A stretch of DNA of 64,000 nt from Progne subis subis (GCA_022316685.1 JAKJHU010000023.1:9732096-9796095), one strand, 5' to 3'; positions 12,339-24,429 are shown, numbered from the stretch's first letter. Made by a program: numbers and translations. Notes: a model not told the origin generated them from the letters alone.

Positions 12339-13019
12339 ATGGAGGAGAACAAGGCCAACTTCATCTCGCAGGCATCCAGCCCCTTGCCCAGCTGGCCAGA
12401 AGACCAACAACTTTCTGACTGGGAAGAATACGGCAAGGTAGACCTGTATTCCCTGGGAGAAGTTGAAGGCTACAAAGAACTGTCTGACTGGGAAGAATCT
12501 ATCGGCCAAGAGCTTTCTGAAGAGGAGGACTCTGTTGGCCAAGAGCTCTCCAAAGAGAATGATAACAGACCGTCTGTCCAGTCCAACTGGGAAGATGATA
12601 GTGACAACGAGCTTGCTCAGGACAACTGGGAACACGTGAGCATCCAGAACATTGGGGTCAAGCCCTTGCTGAGGGAGGAGGATGACTGGGATGAACTGAG
12701 TGTCCTTGAGCTGTGTGAACAAGAAGACAGGGAGCAAAGACTGGGACACTTTGCAGAGGATGGGCTCGTAGTTCCTGTCCCTCGGGAGGCCTGGGTTGAA
12801 CACCAGGCACTTGAGCCATGCCCCCAAGTGCCGTTTTGTGCCTGGCCTCCCCACGACCCAGTCCCTGCCCTGCACAGCTGCTCCAGCCCCTCAACTCCCC
12901 AGCTGCAAGCCAAGAGTCCCCACAAGAAGCGTCCATCTCACATCAGGCGGGCACTGCGGGTGGTGTGCAGCCTCTTCTGCTGCTATTGGCCTTGCCTGAA
13001 GCCACGGCCCGAGGATTAG
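12339..13019 (+). CDS. Uncharacterised acidic protein with Trp-acidic repeats, intronless, 226 aa
   Basis: I do not recognise a domain and assign no function. The ATG at 12339 is chosen because it has a good Kozak context (A at -3, G at +4) and because repeat-rich sequence starts shortly after it; the same frame is open upstream to 11994. The N-terminal half is strongly acidic and built from Trp-acidic motifs: LSDWEE at residues 25-30 and 48-53, NWEDD 83-87, DNWEHVS 95-101 and DDWDELS 115-121. Between them GQELS occurs twice (56-60, 67-71). The middle (about 130-190) is Pro-rich. The C-terminus turns basic (KSPHKKRP, 192-199) and then Cys/aromatic-rich (cysteines at 210, 214, 215, 219) before ending PRPED, which could be a lipid-modified or metal-binding tail. 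There is no signal peptide and no clear membrane segment. It lies among LTRs with no other gene nearby, and A/G-rich DNA starts 100 bp after the stop. It may be a lineage-specific gene, a retrocopy or a multicopy element-borne ORF. Confidence 0.5.
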   Translation: MEENKANFISQASSPLPSWPEDQQLSDWEEYGKVDLYSLGEVEGYKELSDWEESIGQELSEEEDSVGQELSKENDNRPSVQSNWEDDSDNELAQDNWEHVSIQNIGVKPLLREEDDWDELSVLELCEQEDREQRLGHFAEDGLVVPVPREAWVEHQALEPCPQVPFCAWPPHDPVPALHSCSSPSTPQLQAKSPHKKRPSHIRRALRVVCSLFCCYWPCLKPRPED

Positions 13020-13118
13020 TGCCTGCTGCCAGTGACGGCCCCGGCCCCGAAGATGGCCAGCACGGAGTCTGCCTAGAGTCCTGAGGGAGCCACGCGGTCT
13101 GCCTGTGCCTGGAAACAA

Positions 13119-13735
13119 AAGAAAATAGTAATAAGAAGAATAGGAATAGGAAAATAGAGTAAGAATAAGAATAGCAATAAGAATAAGAATAATAGGAATA
13201 GGAAAATAGAATAAGAATAAGAATAATAGGAATAAGAAAATAGAATAAGAATAAGAATATAAAGTAGAAGAAATAGTAGTATTAGAGGAGAAGAAGAAGA
13301 AGAAGGTGATGAAGGAGAAAAAGAAGAAGAAGAAGGTGATGAAGAAGAAGAATATTAGTAAACAAGAATAAGAAGAAAATTAATAATAAGTTGAAAAATA
13401 ATTAGAAGAAGAAGAAGAAGAAGAAGAAGAAGAAGAAGAAGAAGAGGAAGAAAGAATAGTAGTAAACAAGAATAAGAAGAAAATTAATAATAAGTTGAAA
13501 AATAATTAGAAGAATTAGAATTAGAATTACAATTAGAATTAGAATTAGAATAAGAAATAATTGCTGTAGTAATTAGTAATAAGAATTAGAATAAGGAAAA
13601 CAGAAGAATAAGAAGAATAAAAATTACTAAGATGAAGAAAAATAGTAGTAGCAGTAATAGATAATAATAAAAAGAATAATAATAAAGAGATGAAGTTGTA
13701 GTCATAGTAGTAGTCATTATAATGTCAAATTAAAA
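13119..13735 (+). repeat. A/G-rich low-complexity tract (GAA/AAT-type)
   Basis: About 600 bp of almost purely A, G and scattered T: interleaved AATAAG, AATAGG, GAA and AAT units. It includes a (GAA)n run at about 13405-13445. A roughly 54-bp block starting AGTAAACAAGAATAAG at 13357 is repeated nearly exactly from 13461, with the GAA run between the copies, so unequal exchange or slippage has copied larger blocks too. Starting 100 bp after the stop codon of the 12.3-kb ORF, it could be an expanded and mutated poly(A) tail. Homopurine tracts of this kind can form triplex DNA. Confidence 0.9.
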
Positions 13736-13751
13736 TACACATCTACATTTC

Positions 13752-13795
13752 TACAATCACAGGATGAAGGGAAGGGCCTTAAAGACCATCTAAAT
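13752..13795 (-). mobile_element. CR1 LINE 3'-end scrap, minus strand
   Basis: 'acaatcacaggatgaaggga' followed by 'agggccttaaagaccatcta' matches the complement of the standard CR1 3' end as I know it (AATCACAGAAT...GGAAGGGACCTTAAAGATCATCTA). Only the last 45 bp are left. Confidence 0.65.
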
Positions 13796-16268
13796 CCTAT
13801 TGATTCTCTTCTGCTCTCTCTCTTTCTCTCTGAGACCTCTTTCCCATTTCTTTCTATCTCTCTACCTCCCCTTTCTTGTTAAATCCATGTTAGATGAAAT
13901 CTCTATGTTGTCCTGATACGGTCTCATTTGCAGCTTCATTTGGGCAGAGGCATCTCTCCTTATATGGGATGGTGACACCTGGGCAGGGTGCCTTCAAGCT
14001 GCAAGCATTCTGTGATTCTTTCAGCTCCTGACTTCCCTTTTCTTCTTCCCTCTGCTTCAAGCTGGGAATGTGCTAGAAAATGTCCAGCAAAGAGGCCTTT
14101 GCTGTTTGCTCCGAGACCCCACACAGCTTCAGGACCTTGTCACCTGCACCTGCACAGCTCCTTTGGGAGGCACAGCAGAACCAGCACCCTGGGAGCTTTG
14201 GTAATTCCCCTTTGGGATCCATGGCACACACGACAATGGTCTGGAATTCTGCCCTTTAAGGCAAAGCTCTGATGGGACTGAAAACCAAGTGGAGAAAGAT
14301 CTTACCATGACATTTCATGACCAGCCTCCATAACTTAATCAAGGATTGTTTTAGTACCTGGATTGGGAAAAAATCAGGGGAGAGTCTTTGTCTGGGAGCT
14401 GCCATGGTAGGGATAGACACTGTGAAAGAAACTGAGCAGGCAAAGACAGAAGGAAGAGAAAGGAGGACACAAATATCACCAAGCTGGTGGCACTCTGAAA
14501 ACCAAAGGGGAACTTCCTGAAAAGGAATGGGACAGAAATGAAATACTCTGAAACTTTGATTTACTATCCAAATGCAATTTCATCCCTTGATTGCAAACCT
14601 CCTACTGATAAGAGCATTCATGCAGCATGCTTTTCAGAAAGTGCTCAGTTCTGAATTGATGTTGTAGGCTGCAGACACAAAGGAACATGTAATGGGCTTT
14701 CTCCTCCTTCTGGTTCCTTTGACATCCTCAGTAGAAGAGGCAGTAGGAAGAAAAGGGCAGCTTGTGTTCACCCTTCAAAAAGGTTGAAAATGTTTTGTTA
14801 TCTCTGTGGCTGTTCCCACAGGGATGTGAAGGTTGATGCCAGACCCCTAAGGATCACATTAATGGTGCCTTCAGGCATTGCTCATTTAGTATTGAGAGGC
14901 AGTGTGGCAATTTTGTTCACTGGGCTTTGTAATTCTGCCAGAAGCCAGGTGAGTATGCTTTGGCCTCCTGGACGCAAAGATTCTGTGATCTTTCTTTTTT
15001 GGGGGAAGAAATCTAGGCCCTTTGGTAGCCAAAGCCCAGTGCCCACAGGTGATACTAACAGGATTATTTATTGCATGAAATTATGTGTGGGGCTGTTCAC
15101 GTAACTCTTGCAGTTGTTGCTTAGTGTGCAAACAACATCCCTCAGTAACACCAAGGGAACCTTTGGTTGTATGAAAACCAACAGAACCTCTCAGTCTGAA
15201 TCTGTTTGTACTGAGTCAAAATCAAACAATGTATTTATCCCTCATCCTTTAAGAAGCAACATTCTGCTTTTCTGATGACAGAGCCTGAATCAGCCCCTTT
15301 TTAGTCATCTTAGTCCATGTTGCTCTTCCCCTAGAGGAACTGCCAAACTCAAGTTGCTTTTATATCATCCGTCCATCTGGTTACCACTTAGAATTGCAGT
15401 GTAATTCCCCTCACAGGGGAATATAAAATATCAGGAGTAGTAAGCTACTGCCCAGGCCTCCCTCCAGCCACTTCTCAAAAGGCTAACTTAGCTTGCAAAA
15501 AGTGCTGACGATATTGAGACTCCAGCTCAAGGACTAATTGACTGAGGAGAACATGTCTCCTTTAATGCTGTGGAATTTCAGAAACATTTTAATCTGGTAC
15601 CATAGACATGTAAAATGTACTCTGAATTGAAAGGACTTACATATTTCACACGGTAGAAGCAAAAAGACAGTTATGACATGTTTCATATACACACAGAAGT
15701 GTGGAGATTAAACTAACCCTAGGGCAGCAGTTATGTTCATTGAAGCATATCTAACTGATCAGCTGAAATTCTTATCTGTAGCAAACACTGGTGCCAATCT
15801 GGATGTCTTGTTACAATTATATATTATAATGGTATCACAGTAAGGAAGGACAGTTAAGTTAGGCACACTAGCCAAGTTGCTGGAGTGTATGACTCATTAT
15901 GTTGTGACTAGAAAACCCCGTGAACATCTTGTATTAATTTTAGTAATTTAGAATTTTGCCACATTAAAAAAAAAAAAAAAAAAAATTTTGAGCCCTGATA
16001 TAGTCTAATGACCTTTTCAGTAATTTCTGGATTTGCTTAAAAGGTTTATTCAGCTCCTCTGTGTTTCAAAGTCTACATGTGTTCCGTTGAATGTGAACTC
16101 AAAAGCAAGACCTTCAGAAAAAAAAAAAAAAAGACTTTGATGTGTAAGTGAAACAAAATTCAACCCAGTGAAATTATTTCTCATTCACACTTCCTTTAAT
16201 GTACTCAGAATTAGGTTGTCTGTCCTTAAAATTTAATATAAGACAGTGAAAGAAGTCAGCCTCTGGGG

Positions 16269-16306
16269 AAAAAAAAAAAAAAAAAGAAAAGAAAAAAAGA
16301 AGAAGG

Positions 16307-16338
<32 letters not shown>

Positions 16339-16340
16339 AA
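16269..16340. repeat. A-rich tract ending in A30
   Basis: A run of A with a few G, ending in 30 consecutive A (16307-16336). On the minus strand it produces poly-Phe open frames that are not genes. No upstream retroposon body is recognisable, so its origin as a poly(A) tail is not established. Confidence 0.9.
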
Positions 16341-18784
16341 TAACGCTGTGCTTTAAATTTAACCTTCTCATCAGTAACAACTTCCTGACTGTGCATTTCT
16401 AGGTGCTCGCCTGGATATGTGATGTATGTATAACTAGGCATGATTTGCCCCTAAATGAATGAAACAGCCTAAAATTCACAGTCCTCAATGAGGTTATATC
16501 TCACCTTCCACTCCTGGGAGATTGAGTTGGGTTTTAGCTTACTTTTATTTGCACATCAGAAGACTGTGCAGCACTGATGATTCTGGTTTTGTATGCTCTT
16601 GCCCCATGAAACTTGCAGACCTGGTGAAACTTACAAAACCTGGTGCCAAGGTTTGGGACAAGACTGGTGTTGCCATATTATGTGAGCTTCTGTGAGATGT
16701 TTACAGCTCTGACTGAATTTTCCGCCAGCTTCCTGATGTAAACATCTTGTTTTCCACATTCCTTTCTGATGATCGTCAACTGATGGACTTCTAGCCTGGC
16801 CAGTGGGATGGAGAGGTGGTAGCCTTGTCCTCCAATCCCTGGTGATTCTTCAAAACCTATAAAGCAAGGTCTTTGTAAATAATAAAGTTTTTCTTCAGCC
16901 TTCAACTTGTGGAGTCAAATGTGTGAGTATTTACTCGTGTCCACTAGCAACAAATTGGTTCCCTCCTCATGCCAATGAAGAACATATGTCCTTAAAACTG
17001 TCCTGTTGTTAGATAACGGCAACAGTTTAATCTCGAAAGATAAGAAGATAGTCTTCAATTATTTCAGCACAATTTTATATGTCCATTGATATTTGTGACA
17101 TTCACATGGGGACATGTTTGATAAATAATCTCTGGGACACTTGGACATTTCTGGGATACCACCTGGGAAAGATGTAGAATAACCTTGGTCATTTGATATA
17201 GCACCAGAAACTTAATGTGGAAGCAATTGAATCTTATACATGGGTTAATAAATAATAGGGTTACATTGCCCCTAGTATTTGTCACAATGCAGTAGAAATC
17301 TTATCCAGTGTTTCTGAGTAACGTGGGTAGAATTCCTCTTCTCCTAGAGGGGTTTTAAAGTAATTTCCCACATGCCTGAAGCATTGGGATACGTCAAGGT
17401 CTTAGCAAAATGTATGCCTGAATTCCCCAGCCAAAATTACTGCATTTTATTTTATTGGCCAGGGATTGATTGTTGGCATATGGTACTGTACATCCAGCGT
17501 AATATCCCTCAGTAACAATACCTCATTACAGTCAAGTCCTCCATGTCTCTTTGGGGTCTGGCCATCTGCTGGAGCAAGTTCTCTGTTACCTGCATCATCT
17601 TCAAAAAACCCACATTGACTGGAATGCAGGATTAGTGTAAAGGACACCTGAAGAATGAAAGAAATGGGAAGGCATTCTCTGATCTAATAACAATTTCATA
17701 TAAAATTTCTGAAATCCCCTGGAACATGAGAATGGAGCAATGACTAATAAAATGGGCTGATAAAAGCCTCACTGCTAGGTTAGCAAAGTCAGACGGGCAG
17801 GTAGCATAGCGTATGTTCAAACCCCTGAAGAAGAAGTTGGTCAGGAACTCTTAAATATCAATGTGAGAGTGAAATCTTAATTTCTGGGCTGAAGAATATC
17901 CTTTTGTGGAGTCTTACCATTTTTGTTTTGCCCCAGGTTTGACTGTGAGGGAGCACAGATGTGTAAAACTCTCAGTGAGAGGTGACTTAGTAAGCTACTG
18001 CCTTATGGGCAATATGGCAACAGCAGGAGTGATGTAAACCTGTGTTATTATATCATATGTGATAAACTATCAGGCACCCCATGAATGCACTGAATAGTGT
18101 ATCTCACCTAACATATCTTTCCACACTTCTGGATTTGGGGTGATTTCAGCTTTCCAGGTCATGGCTGAACACAAGGCTGAGATTCCCAGGTTTAAGTTTA
18201 ACACAAAAACAAATGAGGCACATCTCTACTCCCTTAGTAATTTTACTTTTTGACCTGTGGAGAGATGTCTTGGTGTACTTACCCTTTTTTCTGTGCTGTC
18301 TGATGCTACTGATCTACTGAAAAAAAATGAAACCAAGCTGAAATTACCCTTAACTAGGGCTAATCAAATTACAGGGAGATTTAAGTTCTATGACCTCTTC
18401 TGGTTGTTTGTTTGTTTTTTTTTTTTTCCCTTCTTGTAGATGTGAACACATCAACTTTAAATTTTCTTTGGTTGATTTTTAATGAAGTCCATCACTTTCA
18501 CATTGTGGACAGGCAGCCATTTTAGTGAGTTTGATCAATGGTGTATGGCCATTCAGAAGAATTGTCACAGATTTACAGATGTTGTCTACCATTCCAAGAG
18601 AAGAGGGAATCTTCTCTTACATATGGACTGAAATAAGATCCTTTTGGTGCTTGGGCAAAATAAAATGTGACAGAGTAAAGAATTCAGTTGTCAGTGAGGT
18701 CCTTTGTGGGATATATTCTTGGCCTTTGATTTCAATTCAGTGAGAGGTTTTTGTTCTGTAGATAGAGACTTCATCAGTCAAACC

Positions 18785-18812
18785 CTGTATCTTTATAGAT
18801 ACAGAGATACAG
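18785..18812. repeat. 8-bp hairpin plus repeated arm
   Basis: CTGTATCT (18785-18792) and AGATACAG (18797-18804) form a perfect 8-bp stem with a TTAT loop. The second arm is repeated at once at 18805-18812, so either copy can pair. Too short for a microRNA precursor. Confidence 0.7.
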
Positions 18813-20100
18813 AGTTCTGAGGCAGTAACATAACATAAATAATATGAATTATAAAAAAGCCTTTAGAAAGCTAAGTCTAAAAAATCCTTCAAATAGCAAT
18901 ATGTATCTGAACATACAAAAACTCTCCTAGAAATGCTTTGTTGGTCCAGGATCAAGAAACTTGACTGCAAATCCATTGGAATCAGTAGGACTCTTTCCAA
19001 CAACCTCATTAAAGCATTTTAACTCTAACTTTGTGTGGAAATAATGGTCTTGAGTGAAGAAACCACTGATTTACAGGACCAGGAAAAAAATCAGTTGCAG
19101 ATCTTCCTGTTTAAGCCCTTATTGGCAGGCAGTCTCGGACAGGGCCATTGCCATGTTATTTTGCAATTAATTACTCATAGTCAGGGTCCATGTCACTGTG
19201 GTTTCAGCTCCATTAGAAGACATTTTTATAGACATTCAATTAGTTGTTATACTTTATCTTAGAAAAAGCAGCTGCATTTGCAGAGGATTTCTGAAGAGAC
19301 CTTTACAAAATGTACCTGATAAATGTGAAAATAAATCTAAATCATCAGCTCATCTTCTTTAAGCAGAACTCCTTGTACAGATCAGTATACTTAAAACATG
19401 TTTGAGCTTCCAGTATAAGTCAACCTGTTTTAAAATCTCATATTGAAGGGAAAGGTTACATTGTTGATATATATACATCACATCATCACATCAATCACGT
19501 ATGAATTGTAAATCTATTCAAAGTAGTGTGATTTAGACATATGTGAGGAGTAAAATATGCTCTTGGGTGTGGGAAGAAGAGCATGTAATGAGAGGTTAGG
19601 ATGATAATCTCACATTTCAAATGTGTAAAACATTCTGAAATTGTCACAGATGAATCTTTCTTATCAGATACTATGCCTTATATACCCCAGAAGAGATCTC
19701 AAAAACTAAATGTGCTGTGTTTATGTCAGCTCTTGTGTGTATTCCTGTCATCTAAGCTAACGCAGCACTCACAAACCTCCCTCCACTCTTGCACAGGACT
19801 TAAATAAGTTGTTAGGCACTGCTCAAATACACAACAGACTGGCTTATTTCCCGAACCGTCTGTCTAATGTGTGGCCTCTATTCATCTCATTTGACTTAGG
19901 TTTCTCTATCCACTTTGGAAAGACTGACACATTAGAAGAAAAAGAATGGTAGTCAGATACAAAGACCCAAATTCCAGCCACTTTCCAGGAAATCAGCAAC
20001 TTTTATTATGGGACGAGCTTGAAATGCTGCTAAGTTTTTCCTGAGAAGGTGGGTATGCTGCAACAGGGCTGTTGCCTGCCTAATCTGCCACTTCCATGAG

Positions 20101-20186
20101 TTGTTGTTGTTGTTGTTTTGGTTTTGGTTTGGTTTTGTTTTTGTTTTTGGGTGGGGTTGGTTTTTTTTGTTTTTTTTTTTTTTTTT
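20101..20186. repeat. GTT / G-T-rich tract running into poly-T
   Basis: Starts as (GTT)5, becomes an irregular run of GGTTTT and GTTTTT units, then almost pure T. It resembles the tract at 37000-37165. The Phe/Gly/Trp-rich frame across it is an artefact of composition. Confidence 0.85.
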
Positions 20187-21569
20187 ATCTGTACATATTT
20201 TATTCATTCAAATGTGGAATAAAACAAATGCAGATTTTTTTTTTTTCATTAAATTAATCTATTCATTTTTGTCCAGGTCTAGAGGAAGGCAAGAGAAGGC
20301 TGATTTGAAAATCTAGTGCCCTTGAGAAAGGAGATGAATAGGCATGTTACTGGTTTGGACAGACAGGGAAAGGATGGATTTCAGGGGGTGGAAAGGAGGC
20401 GAGAGATGACAAATGACAGGGGAGTAAAAAATCATTGCAGCATTTTTTTATGCCAACAAAGAACAAAAGTAGTCAGTGGGGTTTTGCACAGCACAAACCT
20501 GTGAGAGATAAGGTCAGCAATAACACTGACTGGCTTAAATATCAATACATTTTCTTCCTCAGTTCTACCATAACTTGAGCACAGTCCCCAGAGAAAAATA
20601 CCTTAATTTGACTTGTGAATAAGGTTTTTGTGCTGAGGATTTGAGTACAGCTTAAATGAAAGGTTTGAAACAATAGAAACCATGATCTGAATTGCAAAAA
20701 AAAGGAAGAAACAAACAAAATCTTACTCTTCTTATGCCAAAGAACAAGACCTGTGTCTGCCACAGATTTCCCAAACAGTGTTGTGAATACACATTTCTGC
20801 CCTGTGAGGAGTCTTATGGGTATCAGTAACTCTTGCACGGGCAAGAAGACTGCACAGCAAACATAAAGCCCTGAAGTATTTCCTTAAACCAAGTTTCTCA
20901 TAAAAATAATCTGTAACAGTATCCAGAGTAAATTACAGCTGTAGTACTGAAACTGGTGTCCATCATCCACTCATTGACATTGTGAAATGTCAATGCAAAA
21001 TGAATCCAAATTCAAATCAAGATTTTGTTTTAAAAAAATCACAGAATAAGGGAAAGTGTTTAATGACATTTTGCTTTTGTGAGTACAGAGCAAGTTTCCA
21101 CAGATGGCATTTTTTTAGATTAAAATATTATCATTATAGCATTTTTTACCCAAAATAGACTCTTTCTTTAAAATGTAGCTTTAGATGCTATATAAGGAGA
21201 CTAAAAGGTATCTGGTGCTCTCATTTTCTTAGGTTAGGAAAAGACAACCTGAAAATGAAAAAGACAGCTAGAAAATTGTATATTTAAGATGAAGCAGAGA
21301 TGGCTAGAAGGGAAGAAGTAAGACACGAAGTCACTGATTTCTACAGTCGCAGTTTGGATATTGAACTGTTAATTTTTGAGATTTTTTTGCCAACTCCACG
21401 AAACAGCACCTCACTTGCCTGTGTCTCCTCCAAATATGTGCAACCAACAAAAAAGAAGGAACAAGTAAATCTCTAACACTTTGAGGAGAATGGCTTGATT
21501 GAACCGCAGTGTGGCAGGGGAGGCTGCAGAGGAGCACTCTGCCAGTCAGAGAAAAGTTCTGCATCTGTG

Positions 21570-21599
21570 TGCCCCCCACATTGCCTGTGATGGGGGGCA
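21570..21599. repeat. GC-rich hairpin, 9-bp perfect stem
   Basis: TGCCCCCCA (21570-21578) pairs perfectly with TGGGGGGCA (21591-21599) across a 12-nt loop. It stands out in AT-rich surroundings. Confidence 0.75.
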
Positions 21600-22810
21600 A
21601 TACCTTTATAATTATTTTTTAAATTCCTTTCTTTCCATGCTGAGTCCCTGTTGCCATTTGAGTGGCTGATAGCACAGTGGCACTCATTATTCATGTGCTC
21701 AGTCATGAGGTGAAAATGAATGAACAGCAGGCCTTTCTGCAGTTACAAAGTGTTGTTTTATCCAGAAATTCATTGCAATTTATACCATAAATACACAACT
21801 TTGCTCTGCCCTCTGTTCCCTCTTCTCTCTCCCAAAAGGTCCCCAACCAGCTGGTGGGGAATAGAAAAAGCTACCGGTTAGTAAGTGACAGAACAGCCAA
21901 AGCAAAAGTTTTGCAGATGCCTTGGAAGATGACATATGCTGAGGAAAATACTACCTGTAGAGACACCACTAGCTGAAGATGTCTTACAGTAGAGAAAAAA
22001 TAAAGTTAGATTTCATTTTGCAATCAGCTGTATGATTGCCAATAGTACTCTCTGTGTCTGGAAAAAATACTGGGACTAGGACCCAGCTGTCCACAAACTT
22101 GTTTGAGAAACACTAGGAAACCCCAGGTGAGCTACACCTGCCCTTCTAGGGAACAGTGAGTCTTCCTAGGTCCTTTGGCAAACCTGCCAGCCTATGCAGG
22201 TGTCTCAGACATCTCACATGACACCAGGCCTTGTTTGCCTCTTGACTCCTCTCATGGTCCACATCCAGCAAGCAACACAGCTGCCTGACCTAGATATCCA
22301 AAGCCAGCAAAGATGTTCCAGGATATCCCAGGAGCGTAGGTATGAGAGTAATGGAGACTCACACAAAAGGGATTGATCATCTATAGAACCTCTATTCAGA
22401 CTGACCTTTTGCCTTGCTCTGCCAAAGAAGTATTGAGTCTGTGCCTTGTGGGTGCAATTGGCCACAAGGACCACTAATTTAGCCCATGGTATCTTTTGTT
22501 TTGTTCCTAAGCTCAGTTTAGAGAAAAACAAAGGACTGGGAGCAGATAAAGTGTCCTGGTGGCAGCTCATACCTGTTTCCTGTCTTCCTCTAGGATTACT
22601 CTTCCTCCTTCCACCACTGTGTATGACTAACACAGTTGCCTTGCACGATCTGCAGAAAGGAGGCCATTCACAGCTCTACCTCCAGGGCTGTGCTCCCTCA
22701 CTGTGAGCATTTATTTAGCTCAGGTCTGCCTTGGTGAAGATGTGAAGTGGATGTGTAGCTTCTTACAGCAAACTGTAGAAGCAGGACTCAGAACTGTTGA
22801 GGTTGCTGGG

Positions 22811-24325
22811 TATCATGGGTTAGCACAATTTTTTTTTCTAGATATAGAGAAATGGAAAATGTTTTGCCCTGCCCTGACCATAGTGTGAGTTGGGGGAGGA
22901 GGACAAGGACCTATCAAAAAACAGGCTGGGATATTGACAGCTAAGTTGACCAATGAGAACTGTCAGTGTGACTTCGGAAGGAACATTTAAAACTAATCTG
23001 CTGCTGGGACCGCCTCGCTCTCGCTTTAGGATCAGCCATGAGGTAACATCGAGGGTGGCGGGCGGCCTCGGCTGGGGCCTTGCTGCCCTTTTGGGCGGCC
23101 GGGCCGGGCCTGGCCGGGCTCTGAGGGCCGCTGCCCGCACAGAGAGAGCCTGGGCCGGCTGAGCCCCTTTCCCTCGCTTGTGGGCAGGGGAGAGGGGCAG
23201 CTGCAGCTCGGCAGTGCGGGGCCGTGTGCTCAGACCATGGCAGAAGGGGCCGAAACACGGCCCAGCTTCATCACCGCTGGCAGCGGAGAAAGAAAACCTG
23301 CAGCTCCATAACAACTCTGAGCTGGGCCGCCCTGGATGAGACCGAGGGGTGGGAAAAAGGACCTTTACCAGCTGCCTCCATCAGCACAGCCTTGCGTTTT
23401 TTCTTCAGCCCTGCAGCCCGGCGCCTGCATGTGGCCTTTGCAAGCCCGGGCAAATTTAACCCTTTCTTAGCAACATGGAACTTTTAAAGCACAATTCTTC
23501 CTTGAGAAAAAGAAGAAAGAAAAAAAAAACCAAAAACCAGAAAGTACATGGAACAGACACTGCATGAAGTCAGTTAGATGAGAAGTAAAAGAACTAATAA
23601 TATTGGAATAAGATTGAAGAAATGGACATTTTTAACTGGACTCTTCTAAGGTAAATTATGAAGAAATGAACTGTTCTTTGCAGCATCTTAGTATTATTTG
23701 GGTAGAATGTTATTCTAATCAAAATTAAGGACTGATGTAATAGAGATTTATTTGGGAACTTTGAAATCCCTGCTCCTGGGTCAAAAGGAGGTCTCAACCT
23801 TTGAGACAAAGATAATTTTAGATCAGAAGAAGTATTCGTAACTAGTACCTCAGATATACTGAGAAGCTTTGCTGATAGAATATCACAGTCTGCGAAAACT
23901 CCTGGCAGCAGCAGATGTGTGACATTGGGAGCACTGGATTATTTTGTCTTGTAGCAAATGTCTTCATAAAAGATCTTAGAAGGACTCTTCTCCTAAGTAA
24001 TGAGTAGTTATGTCTAAGTGGTGAAACTGACTGAAAATCCTAAGTGGATTTCTATGTTGTTCAATAAGAAAGTTAATAGTTTGTAAGAGGAAAGAAGCTG
24101 TTTTAAGGTATCATTCTATTTTAGTTTAAGTTTTTCTTGTTTCTCAATTTTTTTCTTTTCTCAGTCTTTTAATGTATGCTAATAAAACTATTTTTGTTCA
24201 TTTTTAAGCTTAAGCCTGCTTTGTTTGTTTTTCTCCTAATCTCTCCCTCCCACAAAAATATTAACTCTAAAACCCCTACATTAATTTGTGTTTCTGCCCG
24301 GTTTTATTAAATTAAAACCATTACA
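22811..24325 (+). mobile_element. Solo LTR, ERVL-like, 1.5 kb, with 5-bp target duplication CTGGG
   Basis: CTGGG flanks the element exactly on both sides (22806-22810 and 24326-24330). The left end TATCATGGGTT and the complement of the right end, TGTAATGGTTT, form a diverged inverted terminal repeat; the usual first TG has become TA. The 5-bp duplication and long LTR fit class III (ERVL-type) elements. A GC- and CpG-rich segment at about 22980-23460 sits in otherwise AT-rich DNA and explains the open frames there (22838-23314 minus, 23224-23487 plus). The 3' half is AT-rich and carries AATAAA at 24181-24186. No internal retroviral sequence lies inside the duplications, so it is a solo LTR from LTR-LTR recombination. 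Confidence 0.88.
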
Positions 24326-24366
24326 CTGGGAGAGTGTCTTTCTAAATTTACACTTCTGTAAGAGCA

Positions 24367-24368
<2 letters not shown>

Positions 24369-24429
<61 letters not shown>

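Larger units (their letters stand above)
13801..22810. other. Unannotated non-coding DNA with A-tracts
   Basis: No gene is recognised in 9 kb. Open frames are at most 139 codons (22214-22633 minus) and none looks like a known protein. Simple tracts include a pyrimidine-rich stretch at 13807-13880 and A20 at 15966-15985. Two small hairpins and two low-complexity tracts are listed separately. Confidence 0.55.

Noticed and set aside
12273..12875. 200-codon minus-strand frame antisense to the 12.3-kb ORF
   Set aside because: It lies antisense to the repeat-rich coding stretch and mirrors its composition; the plus strand has the better start context and the ordered protein motifs.
22214..22633. 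139-codon minus-strand frame
   Set aside because: No known domain, no repeat structure and no regulatory context. A frame this long is expected by chance in 64 kb.
22838..23487. CpG-island-like promoter and first exon with several frames
   Set aside because: The whole segment lies inside the LTR delimited by CTGGG duplications; the GC content belongs to the element.
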